From NCBI RefSeq assembly GCF_007896845.1, contig NZ_VOHS01000058.1:1-35022 (forward strand): a DNA stretch of 35,022 nt, read 5' to 3'. Below the pieces are notes generated by a model. That model ran no database searches, had not been told where the DNA came from, and was given only the letters and a program-made list of their open reading frames with translations. The position numbers and the translations under genes were made by a program. This document shows positions 9,582-17,469 of the stretch, piece by piece; within the stretch, counting starts at the first letter, position 1, and the number at the start of each line of letters is the position of its first letter. Origin of the DNA: Chitinophaga pinensis (GTDB lineage: Bacteria > Bacteroidota > Bacteroidia > Chitinophagales > Chitinophagaceae).

Positions 9582-10865
9582 ATGGAAAACAATTTAGAAA
9601 CAGATCACATACAATATTGTCTGACGCTGGCAGAAAAGCGGTTTAACCGGGGTAGCAGTGACAGGTGGACGACCTATGATTTCGAGAAACTGAGTGAATC
9701 CATACAGGAGGCAACCGGCGTTGTATTGAGTGTGACCACTTTAAAGCGCTTATGGGGGAAATTGTCTTATACAAATACACCCGCGACAACAACACTTAAT
9801 ACCTTAGCCCGTTATGCCGGTTTTGACGACTGGGGTACTTTGAGAATACAACCCGAACCCATCGGACAAACGGTCAACCAACCCGTAAGAGCGGTGCCGG
9901 AGCAGAGGCCTGTAGCGCAAAAACAGGGACGCCAATGGCCTTTATGGGGTCTGGCAGCCTTACCGCTGGCCTTTGTATTTTATCTGGCACTTCGTTCAGA
10001 CGGGCGCTCAACTCCCCCTGACAGGCGGGCCAGTTATCAATTCAGTAGTAATAAGACGGTCCTGAATGGCGTACCTAATTCGGTTATCTTCAGATATGAT
10101 GCCAGTGCGGCGGGAGATGATACGGTGTATATATCTCAATCCTGGGATATAAGCAGGAAATTTGCCGTACCCAAAGACAAAAAAGAATACTCTTCCATAT
10201 ACTACTATCCCGGTTATTTCAGGGCCAAACTGATGATCGGCAAAGAGATCGTAAAGGAGCATGATCTGATGATCAGTTCTAATGGCTGGCTGGCACTGGC
10301 TGATCAGAACAGGGTACCTGTTTATTTCGCAAAGAAAGAGTTCTTGCGCGATAGTACCGTGACGATAGACAAGGCTATGCTGGATGCCTATAATATTCCC
10401 ATGCAACCCACCCTGCCAGAGCTTCGTTTCTATTATGTAGCAGATATGGGCGGATTACGAACCGATGATTTCCGCTTTGATACCCGGGTAAAAAGTACTT
10501 ATAGTATGGGCGCTGCTGCCTGTCAGCGGATGGAGATACTGATACTCTGCAAGAACGATGTGTTTATTATTCCACTTTGCGCAAAGGGCTGTGAGGGTGA
10601 TCTTTATCTCAGAGCGGGTAATCAGTTCCTCCAAAGTAATAACAATGACCTTTCTAAGTTCGGGAGAGACCTGCATGAATGGGTACGATTGCAGGTGGAG
10701 GCGAAAGATAAGCAGATCCGGATACTGGTAGACGGAGAAGTGGCCTGTTCTTTCAAAGCGGATTATATGGCGACGGATATCGTGGGCGTACAATATCGTT
10801 TTCTGGGTCCGGGAGCAGTAAAGGATACCCGTTTTTCAACCGGAACGCGGGTGATTAACTTGTGA
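9582..10865 (+). CDS. Membrane-anchored protein with N-terminal HTH-like domain and extracytoplasmic lectin-like domain
   Basis: 427 residues. Residues 1-90 (LSESIQEATGVVLSVTTLKRLWGKL and TTTLNTLARYAGFDDW) match a short helical domain common in Bacteroidota that looks like a helix-turn-helix, with the recognition-like helix SVTTLKRLWG. A single hydrophobic segment at about 126-144 (WPLWGLAALPLAFVFYLAL) follows. The C-terminal 280 residues are beta-rich and end with HEWVRLQVEAKDKQIRILVDGEVACSF, which resembles the strands of a concanavalin A-like domain. The layout suggests a one-component sensor across the inner membrane. It is divergent from the secreted lectin-like gene with 125 bases between starts, so it could control that gene; this is inference. 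Confidence 0.7.
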   Translation: MENNLETDHIQYCLTLAEKRFNRGSSDRWTTYDFEKLSESIQEATGVVLSVTTLKRLWGKLSYTNTPATTTLNTLARYAGFDDWGTLRIQPEPIGQTVNQPVRAVPEQRPVAQKQGRQWPLWGLAALPLAFVFYLALRSDGRSTPPDRRASYQFSSNKTVLNGVPNSVIFRYDASAAGDDTVYISQSWDISRKFAVPKDKKEYSSIYYYPGYFRAKLMIGKEIVKEHDLMISSNGWLALADQNRVPVYFAKKEFLRDSTVTIDKAMLDAYNIPMQPTLPELRFYYVADMGGLRTDDFRFDTRVKSTYSMGAAACQRMEILILCKNDVFIIPLCAKGCEGDLYLRAGNQFLQSNNNDLSKFGRDLHEWVRLQVEAKDKQIRILVDGEVACSFKADYMATDIVGVQYRFLGPGAVKDTRFSTGTRVINL

Positions 10866-10954
10866 TGCTTTCGGTAAATTTGCCTACATTTAATTCATTA
10901 ACCCTGCCATACACGCAACTGATAGTTTTTAAGTTTCAAACCCTTAACAATTCC

Positions 10955-11398
10955 ATGATGACAACTGATGAGATTATCAAGGCACTTACCTCCTTTGAGC
11001 CTGACGGGCGCTCCAATGACGACAATATCTCTTATTTCTACGAGCTGATGGAAGCGCTAAAACATAACGCTGATAAAGACAAAGCGATCGAACCTATTTT
11101 CCGGCTGATTGAAAAGCATCCACATATTGATTACGGTTCTCCCGGACCGCTGGCGCATACGCTGGAATCCTTCCATGAGTTCTATCATGAACCGCTTTTT
11201 GCTTCACTGGACAGACGTCCTACCCCGCTGACGGTATGGATGCTGAACCGGTTGACCAATGCTGATCAGAACTATCTGGAGCATAAGACGCTGGTAGAGA
11301 AAATGCATTCGTTGTTACAGCATCCGGAGCTGGACGATCTGACCAGAAGTGCAGTGGAAGATTTTGTAGATTTTCAGGATCATCCCGGAGAGGAATAA
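10955..11398 (+). CDS. Hypothetical protein resembling toxin-immunity families
   Basis: An upstream ATG at 10862 is open, but the first 31 residues it would add look non-coding; ATG at 10955 or 10958 gives MMTTDEIIKALTSFEPDG and is the natural start. The product is about 147 residues, all helical in appearance, with SYFYELMEALKHNADKDKAIEPIFRLIEKHP, AHTLESF and LEHKTLVEKMHSLLQHPELDD. The acidic composition (Asp/Glu-rich) and small size resemble immunity proteins of polymorphic toxin systems, but no toxin gene is next to it. I cannot name a family. It follows the membrane HTH gene by about 90 bases and may share its transcript. Confidence 0.65.
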   Translation: MMTTDEIIKALTSFEPDGRSNDDNISYFYELMEALKHNADKDKAIEPIFRLIEKHPHIDYGSPGPLAHTLESFHEFYHEPLFASLDRRPTPLTVWMLNRLTNADQNYLEHKTLVEKMHSLLQHPELDDLTRSAVEDFVDFQDHPGEE

Positions 11399-11584
11399 CC
11401 AGCTGATTTTTATGGCTTACAGGCTGTTGCCACTACCTGATACTTCAAGGGAGTGCGAGGGGAATGTCATTGCCTGTGTTTTATGGTAATGCCAGCGGTT
11501 GACGAAGTTGGGAGCTCAGTCGATATATTCCTGCTTTATAACGGGAATAACCTGCGCTATCTATGACATTCAGCCATGAATGCG

Positions 11585-11946
11585 GAGCGGTCATTGGATA
11601 GTATTGTTGTTGGAAAAGAAGCATGTATAGCAGGCATTAGTGCTTCTGTTAAGGAAACAGTCTGTTGTGACCTGTAAAGTATCGCACAAATTATTAATCG
11701 GGAGCTGTTATTGGTTGTTGTTGGCAAAGATGCTGGATAAGCAGGCATTCGTGCTTCTACTAAGGAAACAGTTTGTTGTGACCTATAGAGCGCAGGCACA
11801 TAGTGTTCATCGGGAGCTGTTATTGATTCTTGTTGGCAAAGAAGCGGGTAAGCAGGCATTCGTGCTTCCATTCAGGAAACAGTCTATTGTGACCTATAGG
11901 GCGCAGGCACACAGATTTCCCCGGGAGCTGTCATTTCTCCTGTAGG
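11585..11946. repeat. Tandem repeat, about 111-bp unit, three copies plus a partial
   Basis: The block GCAGGCATTCGTGCTTC...GGAAACAGT...TTGTGACC recurs at 11631, 11742 and 11853, i.e. every 111 bases. A second block, CGGGAGCTGTTATTG, recurs at 11699, 11811 and 11922, with a diverged first copy near 11586. Copies share most but not all bases. The unit is a multiple of three, so open frames appear on both strands, but they have no start signals or recognisable protein pattern. The stretch 11399-11990 otherwise has no gene. Confidence 0.85.
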
Positions 11947-11990
11947 GATGCATCAACTGCTTTTATTGTCAGCTGGTATGCCAGTACTGC

Positions 11991-12484
11991 TCAGGAAATA
12001 CAATTCCTTCTGGCTTTCACGCCGAGTTGCTGCAGATGCCAGATCATATCGTCAATATATGGTCTGTCTGTAATACGATACTCGATCGTTTTGCCGTGTG
12101 TTTTTATCCGCATAAAAGTACCTCTTCTCGGACCACTGAAGCGGGTGAACTGCACCTGCCTGATCGCAGATAAAGGAATGACGGTGGTAGTACCTGACAG
12201 GTGTGTCAGCGGCTTTTTGATAATCAGTCTGTCTCCATAAAGGTGGAAAGTATGCGGCGTAAAAGTATCCAGCCGGCAATTAACAGAAAAAAGAGCGCCA
12301 TGGTGAGCTGGCCGCCCCATGAGGTTGGCGACATGAGATATAGGCAAACGATCGCCGCAATGACAGATATTGTGGCAAATGATATGCAAATCAACAGATC
12401 ACCAAAAAACAGATTCGTCTCAAATAAAGGTAGGGACGAAGGTTCCTCTGCAGTGGCAGATGGATGTGTTACAGTGTCGGACAT
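11991..12484 (-). CDS. Two-segment membrane protein with PH-like C-terminal domain (one frameshift)
   Basis: Starts MSDTVTHPSATAEEPSSLPLFETNLFFGD and has two hydrophobic helices at about 28-50 and 57-75 (LLICISFATISVIAAIVCLY, GQLTMALFFLLIAGWILL). The frame then shifts by one base in the region 12260-12280, and the continuation reads TPHTFHLYGDRLIIKKPLTHLSGTTTVIPLSAIRQVQFTR and ends KARRNCIS, a pattern like bacterial PH domains (short strands, then a helix with WHLQQL). Restored length is 164 residues. The function is unknown; such proteins are common in Bacteroidota membranes. It is a single gene, downstream in direction of a hairpin at 12510-12557. Confidence 0.65.
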
Positions 12485-12509
12485 CGGAAAATCAGGTTAC
12501 TCCTAATTT

Positions 12510-12557
12510 AACGAAAAAAAAGACCATTCTCTGATAAAGAATGGTCTTTTTTTCGTT
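12510..12557. terminator. Strong bidirectional hairpin with A/T tracts
   Basis: Arms 12510-12530 and 12538-12557 (AACG, A-tract, GACCATTCT / AGAATGGTC, T-tract, CGTT) pair over about 20 bases with one extra A, loop CTGATAA. It has the shape of an intrinsic terminator in both directions. It lies 5' of both neighbouring genes (leftward 12484 and rightward 12935), so it seems orphaned or attenuates a leader. Confidence 0.8.
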
Positions 12558-12827
12558 ACCAGAGATTATCCTCCTATTTGTTAAAGAGGGTATCCCAAAT
12601 TGAATAGCGGGCGCAATAAAATGGCGGTTTCCCATAGTTAATGTATCCCTGCTACCGGCAAAAGGAGTGATAATTGAATGCAGGAGCCTGCTAAGGACAA
12701 CCGGGCTACCTTCTATCCCAGAGATATCTTCCCATGCGACGAATCTTTCCCGTCTCTATAAAAAAGCCCCACAATTGTACATTTCAGGGTTTAGGTTTCC
12801 GTTCTCATGGCTTTTATAAAATTTTAT
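12558..12827. other. Intergenic stretch, no gene seen
   Basis: No frame longer than about 40 codons with coding character. Together with the orphan terminator at its left end it could be what remains of a lost leftward or rightward gene. The right part must hold upstream parts of the SDR promoter. Confidence 0.4.
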
Positions 12828-12844
12828 TTGGAACATTCGTTCCA
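12828..12844. promoter_or_regulatory. TetR-type operator O1 (upstream of SDR gene)
   Basis: TTGGAACATTCGTTCCA: inverted half-sites GGAA(C)/(G)TTCC, same as O2 and O3. It overlaps a possible -33 TTTG (12827-12830) whose partner TAATTTTA (12851-12858, one mismatch to TAnnTTTG) lies 20 bases on. Confidence 0.75.
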
Positions 12845-12861
12845 CATACTTAATTTTACAT

Positions 12862-12880
12862 CCGGAACGATCGTTCCAAA
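12862..12880. promoter_or_regulatory. TetR-type operator O2 (upstream of SDR gene)
   Basis: Contains the perfect 14-bp palindrome GGAACGATCGTTCC (12864-12877). Its centre is 34 bases from that of O1, about three helical turns, so two dimers would sit on the same DNA face. It lies just after the putative -7 box. Confidence 0.8.
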
Positions 12881-12934
12881 CAAACAAGAGACATTTAAAT
12901 CAACAACAACAACTCACAATTAAAATCAAATTTT

Positions 12935-13683
12935 ATGAACAGGTTACAGAATAAAGTAGCAGTTATTACCGGCGGTAACAGTGGCATTGGTTTCGCTACG
13001 GCGCAGTTATTTATCGCAGAAGGTGCACAGGTGATTATCACCGGTCGTAATAAAGCATCAGTTGATAAAGCGGTAGCAGAACTGGGTCAGGGAGCAAAAG
13101 GCATCGTTTCTGATACTGGCAGCATGCAGGACATCAGACAATTACAGGCACAGGTAGCGGCGATACATCCTGTGATAGACATTTTGTTTCTGAACGCAGG
13201 CGTAGCAAAATTTTCTCCTATTGAAAATGCAGATGAAGCTTTCTTTGATGAACAGTTCAATATTAATGTGAAAGGTTCTTACTTTACCGTGCAGCAGTTA
13301 TTACCTTTACTGAAAGAAGGTTCTTCTATCGTGTTGAATACTTCAATCAATGCACACATTGGCATGGCAAATGCGGCTATTTATGCAGCCAGTAAAGCAG
13401 CACAATTAACGCTGATCAGAAATCTCTCTGCAGAATTCCTCAGCAAAAAAATACGCGTAAATGCGGTAAGCCCCGGTCCTGTTAGTACTCCTCTTTACGG
13501 AAAATTGGGTATGTCTGAAGAACAATTATCTGCTACTGCGAGTGGTATCCTTTCAAGCATACCTGTGGGCCGTTTTGGTACACCGGAAGAAATTGCAAAA
13601 ACGGTCCTCTTTCTGGCCTCTGATGATTCCAGCTTCCTGTTGGTGCTGAGCTCATTGCAGATGGAGGCATGAGCACATTATAA
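12935..13683 (+). CDS. Short-chain dehydrogenase/reductase (SDR), one frameshift near the 3' end
   Basis: MNRLQNKVAVITGGNSGIGFATAQLF carries the NAD(P)-binding TGxxxGxG motif (residues 12-19), with FLNAG at about 87 and the catalytic Ser...YAASK set (Ser in NTSINAHIG, Tyr and Lys in IYAASKAA). The arginine in IITGRNKAS right after beta2 suggests NADP preference. The frame breaks at GTTGG near 13642; adding one G gives FLLGAELIADGGMSTL and TAA at 13681-13683, the standard SDR C-terminus, for 249 residues. It is preceded by two TetR-type operators and followed by the TetR gene, which carries the same operator, so the two form one regulatory unit. Substrate unknown. Confidence 0.9.
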
Positions 13684-13693
13684 TTTTTTTACG

Positions 13694-13717
13694 TACATTT
13701 GGAACGACTATTCCAAA
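13694..13717 (+). promoter_or_regulatory. TetR-type operator O3 overlapping a -7 box
   Basis: GGAACGACTATTCC (13701-13714) in a TTTGG...CCAAA frame repeats the half-sites of O1 and O2. It overlaps TACATTTG (13694-13701), a full match to the Bacteroidota -7 box TAnnTTTG, 30 bases before the regulator's ATG. Binding here would block the regulator's own promoter. Confidence 0.75.
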
Positions 13718-13731
13718 CAAAATAAAGTACA

Positions 13732-14313
13732 ATGCCTAAAGAAGTATTATTCAATGAAGCGATGGTGTTACAGAAAGCGACCGGATTATTCTGGCATAAA
13801 GGATACAACGGCACGTCCATGGATGATCTTACAAAGGCAACGGGATTGAGTCGTTCCAGTTTGTACAACTCTTTTGGTGACAAACACAGTCTGTTTATGC
13901 GTTGTCTGAACTATTATCTGTCCGATCAGGAGAAATCGTTGATGCAGGCTGTGGGCGGGACCGCTTCACCATTGAAAAAAATAAAGATCGCGTTCAAATA
14001 TATGGTGGATGTTATCCTGCGGGATGAGAAGCGGGATGGTTGTCTGATGATTAACACGACAACAGAATTGTGCAATGTAGATGAGGAGATTGGTACGCTG
14101 GTGCTAAAGAATACAGATGCGATGGAACATCTTTTCCAACAGTGGGTGAAGGAAGCGCAGCAACAGGGTGAGATCGGCAAAACCTTTAGCGCACAGGCGA
14201 TTGGAAAACATCTTCTCAATACGTACAGTGGTCTGCGCATCAGCGGACAAGCAAAACCTGATAAGAAATCGCTGGATGATATTGTGAAGGTCGCATTATC
14301 CGTGCTCGTCTAA
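13732..14313 (+). CDS. TetR/AcrR-family transcriptional regulator
   Basis: 193 residues, MPKEVLFNEAMVLQKATGLFWHKGYNGTSMDDL. The N-terminal helix-turn-helix (about 26-48: TSMDDLTKATGLSRSSLYNSFGDK) is the classic TetR pattern ending in LYxxFxxK. The C-terminal domain (KIAFKYMVDVIL, DGCLMINTTTEL, NTYSGLRISGQAK) matches the ligand-binding half of TetR proteins of the kind found beside SDR genes. Three copies of a matching operator lie before the SDR gene and before this gene, which supports autoregulation and repression of the dehydrogenase. A perfect terminator follows 34 bases after its stop. Confidence 0.9.
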   Translation: MPKEVLFNEAMVLQKATGLFWHKGYNGTSMDDLTKATGLSRSSLYNSFGDKHSLFMRCLNYYLSDQEKSLMQAVGGTASPLKKIKIAFKYMVDVILRDEKRDGCLMINTTTELCNVDEEIGTLVLKNTDAMEHLFQQWVKEAQQQGEIGKTFSAQAIGKHLLNTYSGLRISGQAKPDKKSLDDIVKVALSVLV

Positions 14314-14346
14314 ACGCCGCTCATACCTATTAATATATATTTACCG

Positions 14347-14388
14347 AATTTACGGGGAAATAAAAAGTCTTTTATTTCCCCGTAAATT
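14347..14388. terminator. Intrinsic terminator after the TetR gene
   Basis: Perfect 19-bp inverted repeat (14347-14365 and 14370-14388, loop AGTC) with a GGGG/CCCC core and TTTATTT tail. Confidence 0.9.
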
Positions 14389-14582
14389 TTTATTTCCCGT
14401 TCAGTTCCACTAACTTAGAAAGAACTTAAACAGAAAAATATACCTGCTACAGAGTTAAAAAATGTTTCCCTTAGTAATTACCAGTTCCATGAAAAACAGA
14501 ATGCGCTAACTCCACTTTTTGATGTAGTCATACATTTTGTAATTTTTTATCACTTATTATTCACCCAAAAAAAGCACCCCTT

Positions 14583-15137
14583 ATGGCAGATGCGTACATA
14601 GGCGAGATAAGAGCCTTTGGATTTAATTTTACGCCTACCGGATGGCTTCCCTGTAACGGCGCCATCTATTCCATTCAAAGTAACCCCAGTCTGTTTGCAA
14701 TCCTGGGCACTTATTACGGAGGCAATGGTACCACTACTTTTGCTGTCCCTGATCTTCGCGGTATCGCTGCAATCGGCGTCAACCTGCAGAACCCTTCATT
14801 CGGCACACCGGGGATAAAGGGTGGCAGTGAAAACGTCACGTTGACAACAGCTACGATCCCCACGCACACGCACATGATGCAGGCGGTTGTGCGAACCAGT
14901 CTGGCTCAGACGGCAGCGGCTACCTCACAGCCAGGCCCCAACGCATATCTGACGAATGCGTTCAGTAGCGGACCGGCCAAAGGTGTTGTTGCGTATTCCA
15001 ACAATACCTCAGGCGCTACTTTAGCTCCGCAGTCCATCGGTGTTACCGGCGGCGGCGTCCCTCACAATAACATGGACCCCTATCTGGCAATGACTTACTG
15101 TATATGTGCCAGCGGCGTGTTCCCTCAACACCCCTGA
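14583..15137 (+). CDS. Phage tail collar-domain protein, first of three
   Basis: 184 residues, MADAYIGEIRAFGFNFTPTGWLPCNGAIYSI. The block GEIRxFxxxxxPxGWxxCNG, then LFAILGTYYGGNGTTTFAVPDLRG, is the signature of the tail-collar/microcystin-dependent-protein family. The C-terminal half holds the family's His-containing ATIPTHTHMM and HNNMDPYLAMTYCICASGVFP. Such proteins are trimeric fibre tips or collars; in many bacteria they occur as small clusters outside prophages and their job is not settled. There is no signal peptide. No other phage gene is near. It heads a run of four genes with gaps of 41, 24 and 8 bases, probably one operon. Confidence 0.85.
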   Translation: MADAYIGEIRAFGFNFTPTGWLPCNGAIYSIQSNPSLFAILGTYYGGNGTTTFAVPDLRGIAAIGVNLQNPSFGTPGIKGGSENVTLTTATIPTHTHMMQAVVRTSLAQTAAATSQPGPNAYLTNAFSSGPAKGVVAYSNNTSGATLAPQSIGVTGGGVPHNNMDPYLAMTYCICASGVFPQHP

Positions 15138-15178
15138 TCAATTTCAACACATTTCCTCACCTTATCTTCATCTAAACC

Positions 15179-15729
15179 ATGGAAAACTATCTCGGAGAGA
15201 TCCGTCTTTTCCCTTATACGCAGATTCCCAAAGGCTGGACCTCCTGCAGCGGACAAACATTGCCTATCGCCCAGAATCAGGCGTTATTCGCATTACTGGG
15301 CGTCTATTATGGCGGCAATGGCACTACGAATTTTATGTTGCCCAACCTCAATGGCCGTGCGATTGTCGGTACTGGCCAGAGTACCAGTGGCTCGGTCTAT
15401 AATATCGGCCAGGCCAGTGGTACGGAATCCGTAACACTGCTCACGAATAATCTGGCCCCTCATTCGCACCCTGTGAAAGTGAATGTTTCTTATGATCAGG
15501 GAAGTCCGAATACAAACTATTTCGGTAATGCAAATACACCCAGCAGTCCGACACAACCGGGACAAACACCGGTACGGTGAACCTCTTCGCCCCTGCAGGC
15601 ACTCCACTCGTTGAAATGGCACCTTCTCTGACACCGGCGGGCAACGGTCTGCCACATGACAACAGAATGCCGTACCTGACCCTCATCTACTGCATCGCAT
15701 TACAGGGTATATTCCCTTCACGCAACTAA
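15179..15729 (+). CDS. Phage tail collar-domain protein, second of three (one frameshift)
   Basis: MENYLGEIRLFPYTQIPKGWTSCSGQTLPIAQNQALFALLGVYYGGNG: same family signature as its neighbours. The frame breaks in CACAACCGGGACA near 15550-15560; one added base carries it on as TGTNTGTVNLFAPAGTPLVEM and HDNRMPYLTLIYCIALQGIFPSRN to TAA at 15727-15729, 183 residues in all. The length and C-terminal motif match the other two copies, so the break is likely recent or a sequencing indel. Confidence 0.85.
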
Positions 15730-15753
15730 ATGTATAACCTCTAAAAAGATTTT

Positions 15754-16332
15754 ATGGATAATTATCTGGGAGAGATCCGGTTATTTGCAGGCAATTTTGC
15801 GCCTGTGAACTGGTCTGTATGCGATGGAAGACTGTTAGCCATCAGCCAATATGATGCCTTGTTCAGCCTGCTCGGCACACAATACGGCGGAGATGGTATT
15901 ACTACCTTTGCCCTACCTGACCTGCGGGTGAGAGTTCCTATCAGTATCGGACAAATCTCTGCTAACGGAGGAACGGGTAACTATATACTTGGACAGGCAG
16001 CCGGTTCGCCTAATATTACACTGCTTACCAGTAATATTCCTAATCACACACACCCGCTGGTAGCTGTTAATACCACTGCTACTACCGGTGATCCTGTCAA
16101 TAATATGCTGGCCGTTACCAATGGTAACAACAATACCGGTCCTACAGCCTATCCGGATGTCAATCTTTATACCACATTGCCATTACCCGGTGGTGGTACC
16201 ACCATCCCGAATGCCCTGTTGGATCCGGCGGCTGTCACTCCGGTCGGTGGCACACAGGCACACGACAATATGATGCCATACGTAACGATAAACTATATCA
16301 TAGCCTTGTACGGCATCTATCCAAGTCATTAA
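15754..16332 (+). CDS. Phage tail collar-domain protein, third of three
   Basis: 192 residues, intact: MDNYLGEIRLFAGNFAPVNWSVCDGRLLAISQYDALFSLLGTQYGGDG with FALPDLRVRVPI, then NIPNHTHPL and HDNMMPYVTINYIIALYGIYPSH. It is closer to the second copy than to the first at the N-terminus, as expected for tandem duplication followed by divergence. The formyltransferase-like gene starts 8 bases after its stop. Confidence 0.88.
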   Translation: MDNYLGEIRLFAGNFAPVNWSVCDGRLLAISQYDALFSLLGTQYGGDGITTFALPDLRVRVPISIGQISANGGTGNYILGQAAGSPNITLLTSNIPNHTHPLVAVNTTATTGDPVNNMLAVTNGNNNTGPTAYPDVNLYTTLPLPGGGTTIPNALLDPAAVTPVGGTQAHDNMMPYVTINYIIALYGIYPSH

Positions 16333-16340
16333 AACCAAAT

Positions 16341-17243
16341 ATGAAAATAGGTATTATATCAGGCAGTGATTATTTCATTCCTCTCGCCTACACACTTGCA
16401 AGCAATGGCTTGCAGGTGTGTATTTTCTTTTCGCCCACAGAAGATATTGCCGCTCAACAGAAAGTACAGGCGTTTATACATAGCACTAAACTCCCTATGC
16501 AGACGGAAAGAGACCCTGCTACGGATGTATACTACTGGCTGGAAACGACAAGGCCCGAAGTCGTATTTGTCTACGGATACCGTTATCTGCTGGACGTGAG
16601 GCGTTTTGGAGGTATACCTGCTTTTAATATTCACAGCGGGCCCTTACCCTCCTTTCGTGGCCCTTCACCTGTATTCTGGCAACTGAAAACGGGGCAGCCC
16701 ACATTAGGATTTACGATCCATGTATTATCTGAAAAATTGACGCAGGGACCGTTGTATGGACCAAAAGTATTCCTGATCAGCCCCATTATCACTATGCGAT
16801 GGTCAATCATTTATGCGCACAGTTTGCATTGAGGGCGTCTGGGGTATACTGGCAGCTATACGGCAACGCCTGCCGCTTCCGGTAATCAGCAATGAAAAGA
16901 CACCGGCAAAATATCATAAACGGCCACAGCTACAGGACGTATTGATCAATTGGGAGAAAATGACGCCGCTTGAAGTAGGTAATCTGATAAGGGCATGTAA
17001 TCCATGGAACAGAGGAGCAATCACCATATTCAACGGACAGGAATTAAAGCTGATGGATGGCGCCCCACAGGTACACAGACAGATGCAGCTCCCGGCACGA
17101 TACTGATGAAAGATGACATCTTCCATATAGCCTGTGCAGGCGGCATGACCATCAAAACAAACATGCTATACCTGCAGGATGCATATATACCCGTCTATCA
17201 TGCAGGTATGTATGGAATACAGCATGGTGTTAAATTGGGATAA
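16341..17243 (+). pseudogene. Formyltransferase-family protein (methionyl-tRNA formyltransferase-like N-domain), three frame breaks
   Basis: MKIGIISGSDYFIPLAYTLASNGLQVCIFFSP is a Rossmann-type start. The formyltransferase core FNIHSGPLPSFRGPSPVFWQLKTGQPTLGFTIHVLSEKLTQGPL has the catalytic Asn and His, but the Asp usual in the following D-x-G motif reads Thr (T-Q-G). Three missing bases are needed, near 16755, 16870 and in the CCCC run at 17063-17066, after which about 301 residues end at TAA 17241-17243. The end of the protein (HAGMYGIQHGVKLG) is partly repeated downstream. Related enzymes formylate amino sugars or peptidyl amines; the substrate here is unknown. It is operonic with three tail collar proteins and convergent with the lasso precursor genes. 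Confidence 0.7.
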
Positions 17244-17269
17244 ACGTCAGTAGTGTGAAAGAAAATGCT

Positions 17270-17305
17270 ATGTACGAAATACGGTCTGGTGTTAAACCGG
17301 GATAG
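17270..17305 (+). repeat. Duplicated 3' tail of the formyltransferase-like gene
   Basis: The last codons of the preceding gene (MYGIQHGVKLG-stop, from 17208) recur as MYEIRSGVKPG-stop at 17270-17305, with DNA similarity over about 40 bases, offset by 62 bases. It looks like a small tandem duplication remnant rather than a gene. Confidence 0.6.
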
Positions 17306-17308
17306 ACC

Positions 17309-17433
17309 TTAACTTAACTCTCCGAACACATCACCTCCGAAATACCAGTAACCATGTGTTACGTCATTAATGGCCACCACTATCAGGTCAGGTGATTCCC
17401 AGACAAGCGGATGTGAGATGTTTTGTTTTCCAT
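17309..17433 (-). CDS. Lasso peptide precursor, fourth in transcription order (core GYWYFGGDVFGELS)
   Basis: ATG at 17433 (MENKTSH...) and stop at 17309-17311. The length needs one extra base; restoring CCC at CCGC near 17407-17409 gives a P at the place where the sister genes have one and a 41-residue protein. The leader keeps W-E-S-P and IND-V-T-H; Thr is at -2 before Gly1. The predicted 14-residue core has Gly1 and Asp8, giving an 8-residue macrolactam ring with a six-residue tail ending in Ser. This is the most diverged of the four in both leader and core, and its ring is aromatic-rich (Y2, W3, Y4, F5). A terminal Ser would be a natural target for the cluster's kinase. Confidence 0.8.
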
Positions 17434-17469
17434 AATGTGATCGGTATGAAGTGGAATGAGAAAAATGAA

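Noticed and set aside
11557..11945. Open frames of about 100 codons on both strands
   Set aside because: They arise from the 111-bp repeat, whose unit length is a multiple of three; no start signal or protein pattern supports them.
12558..12827. A remnant of a leftward gene ending near 12557
   Set aside because: A short frame can be read, but it is too short and has no recognisable pattern.
14583..16332. A prophage or contractile injection system
   Set aside because: Only collar-domain proteins are present; no sheath, tube, baseplate, capsid or integrase genes are seen.
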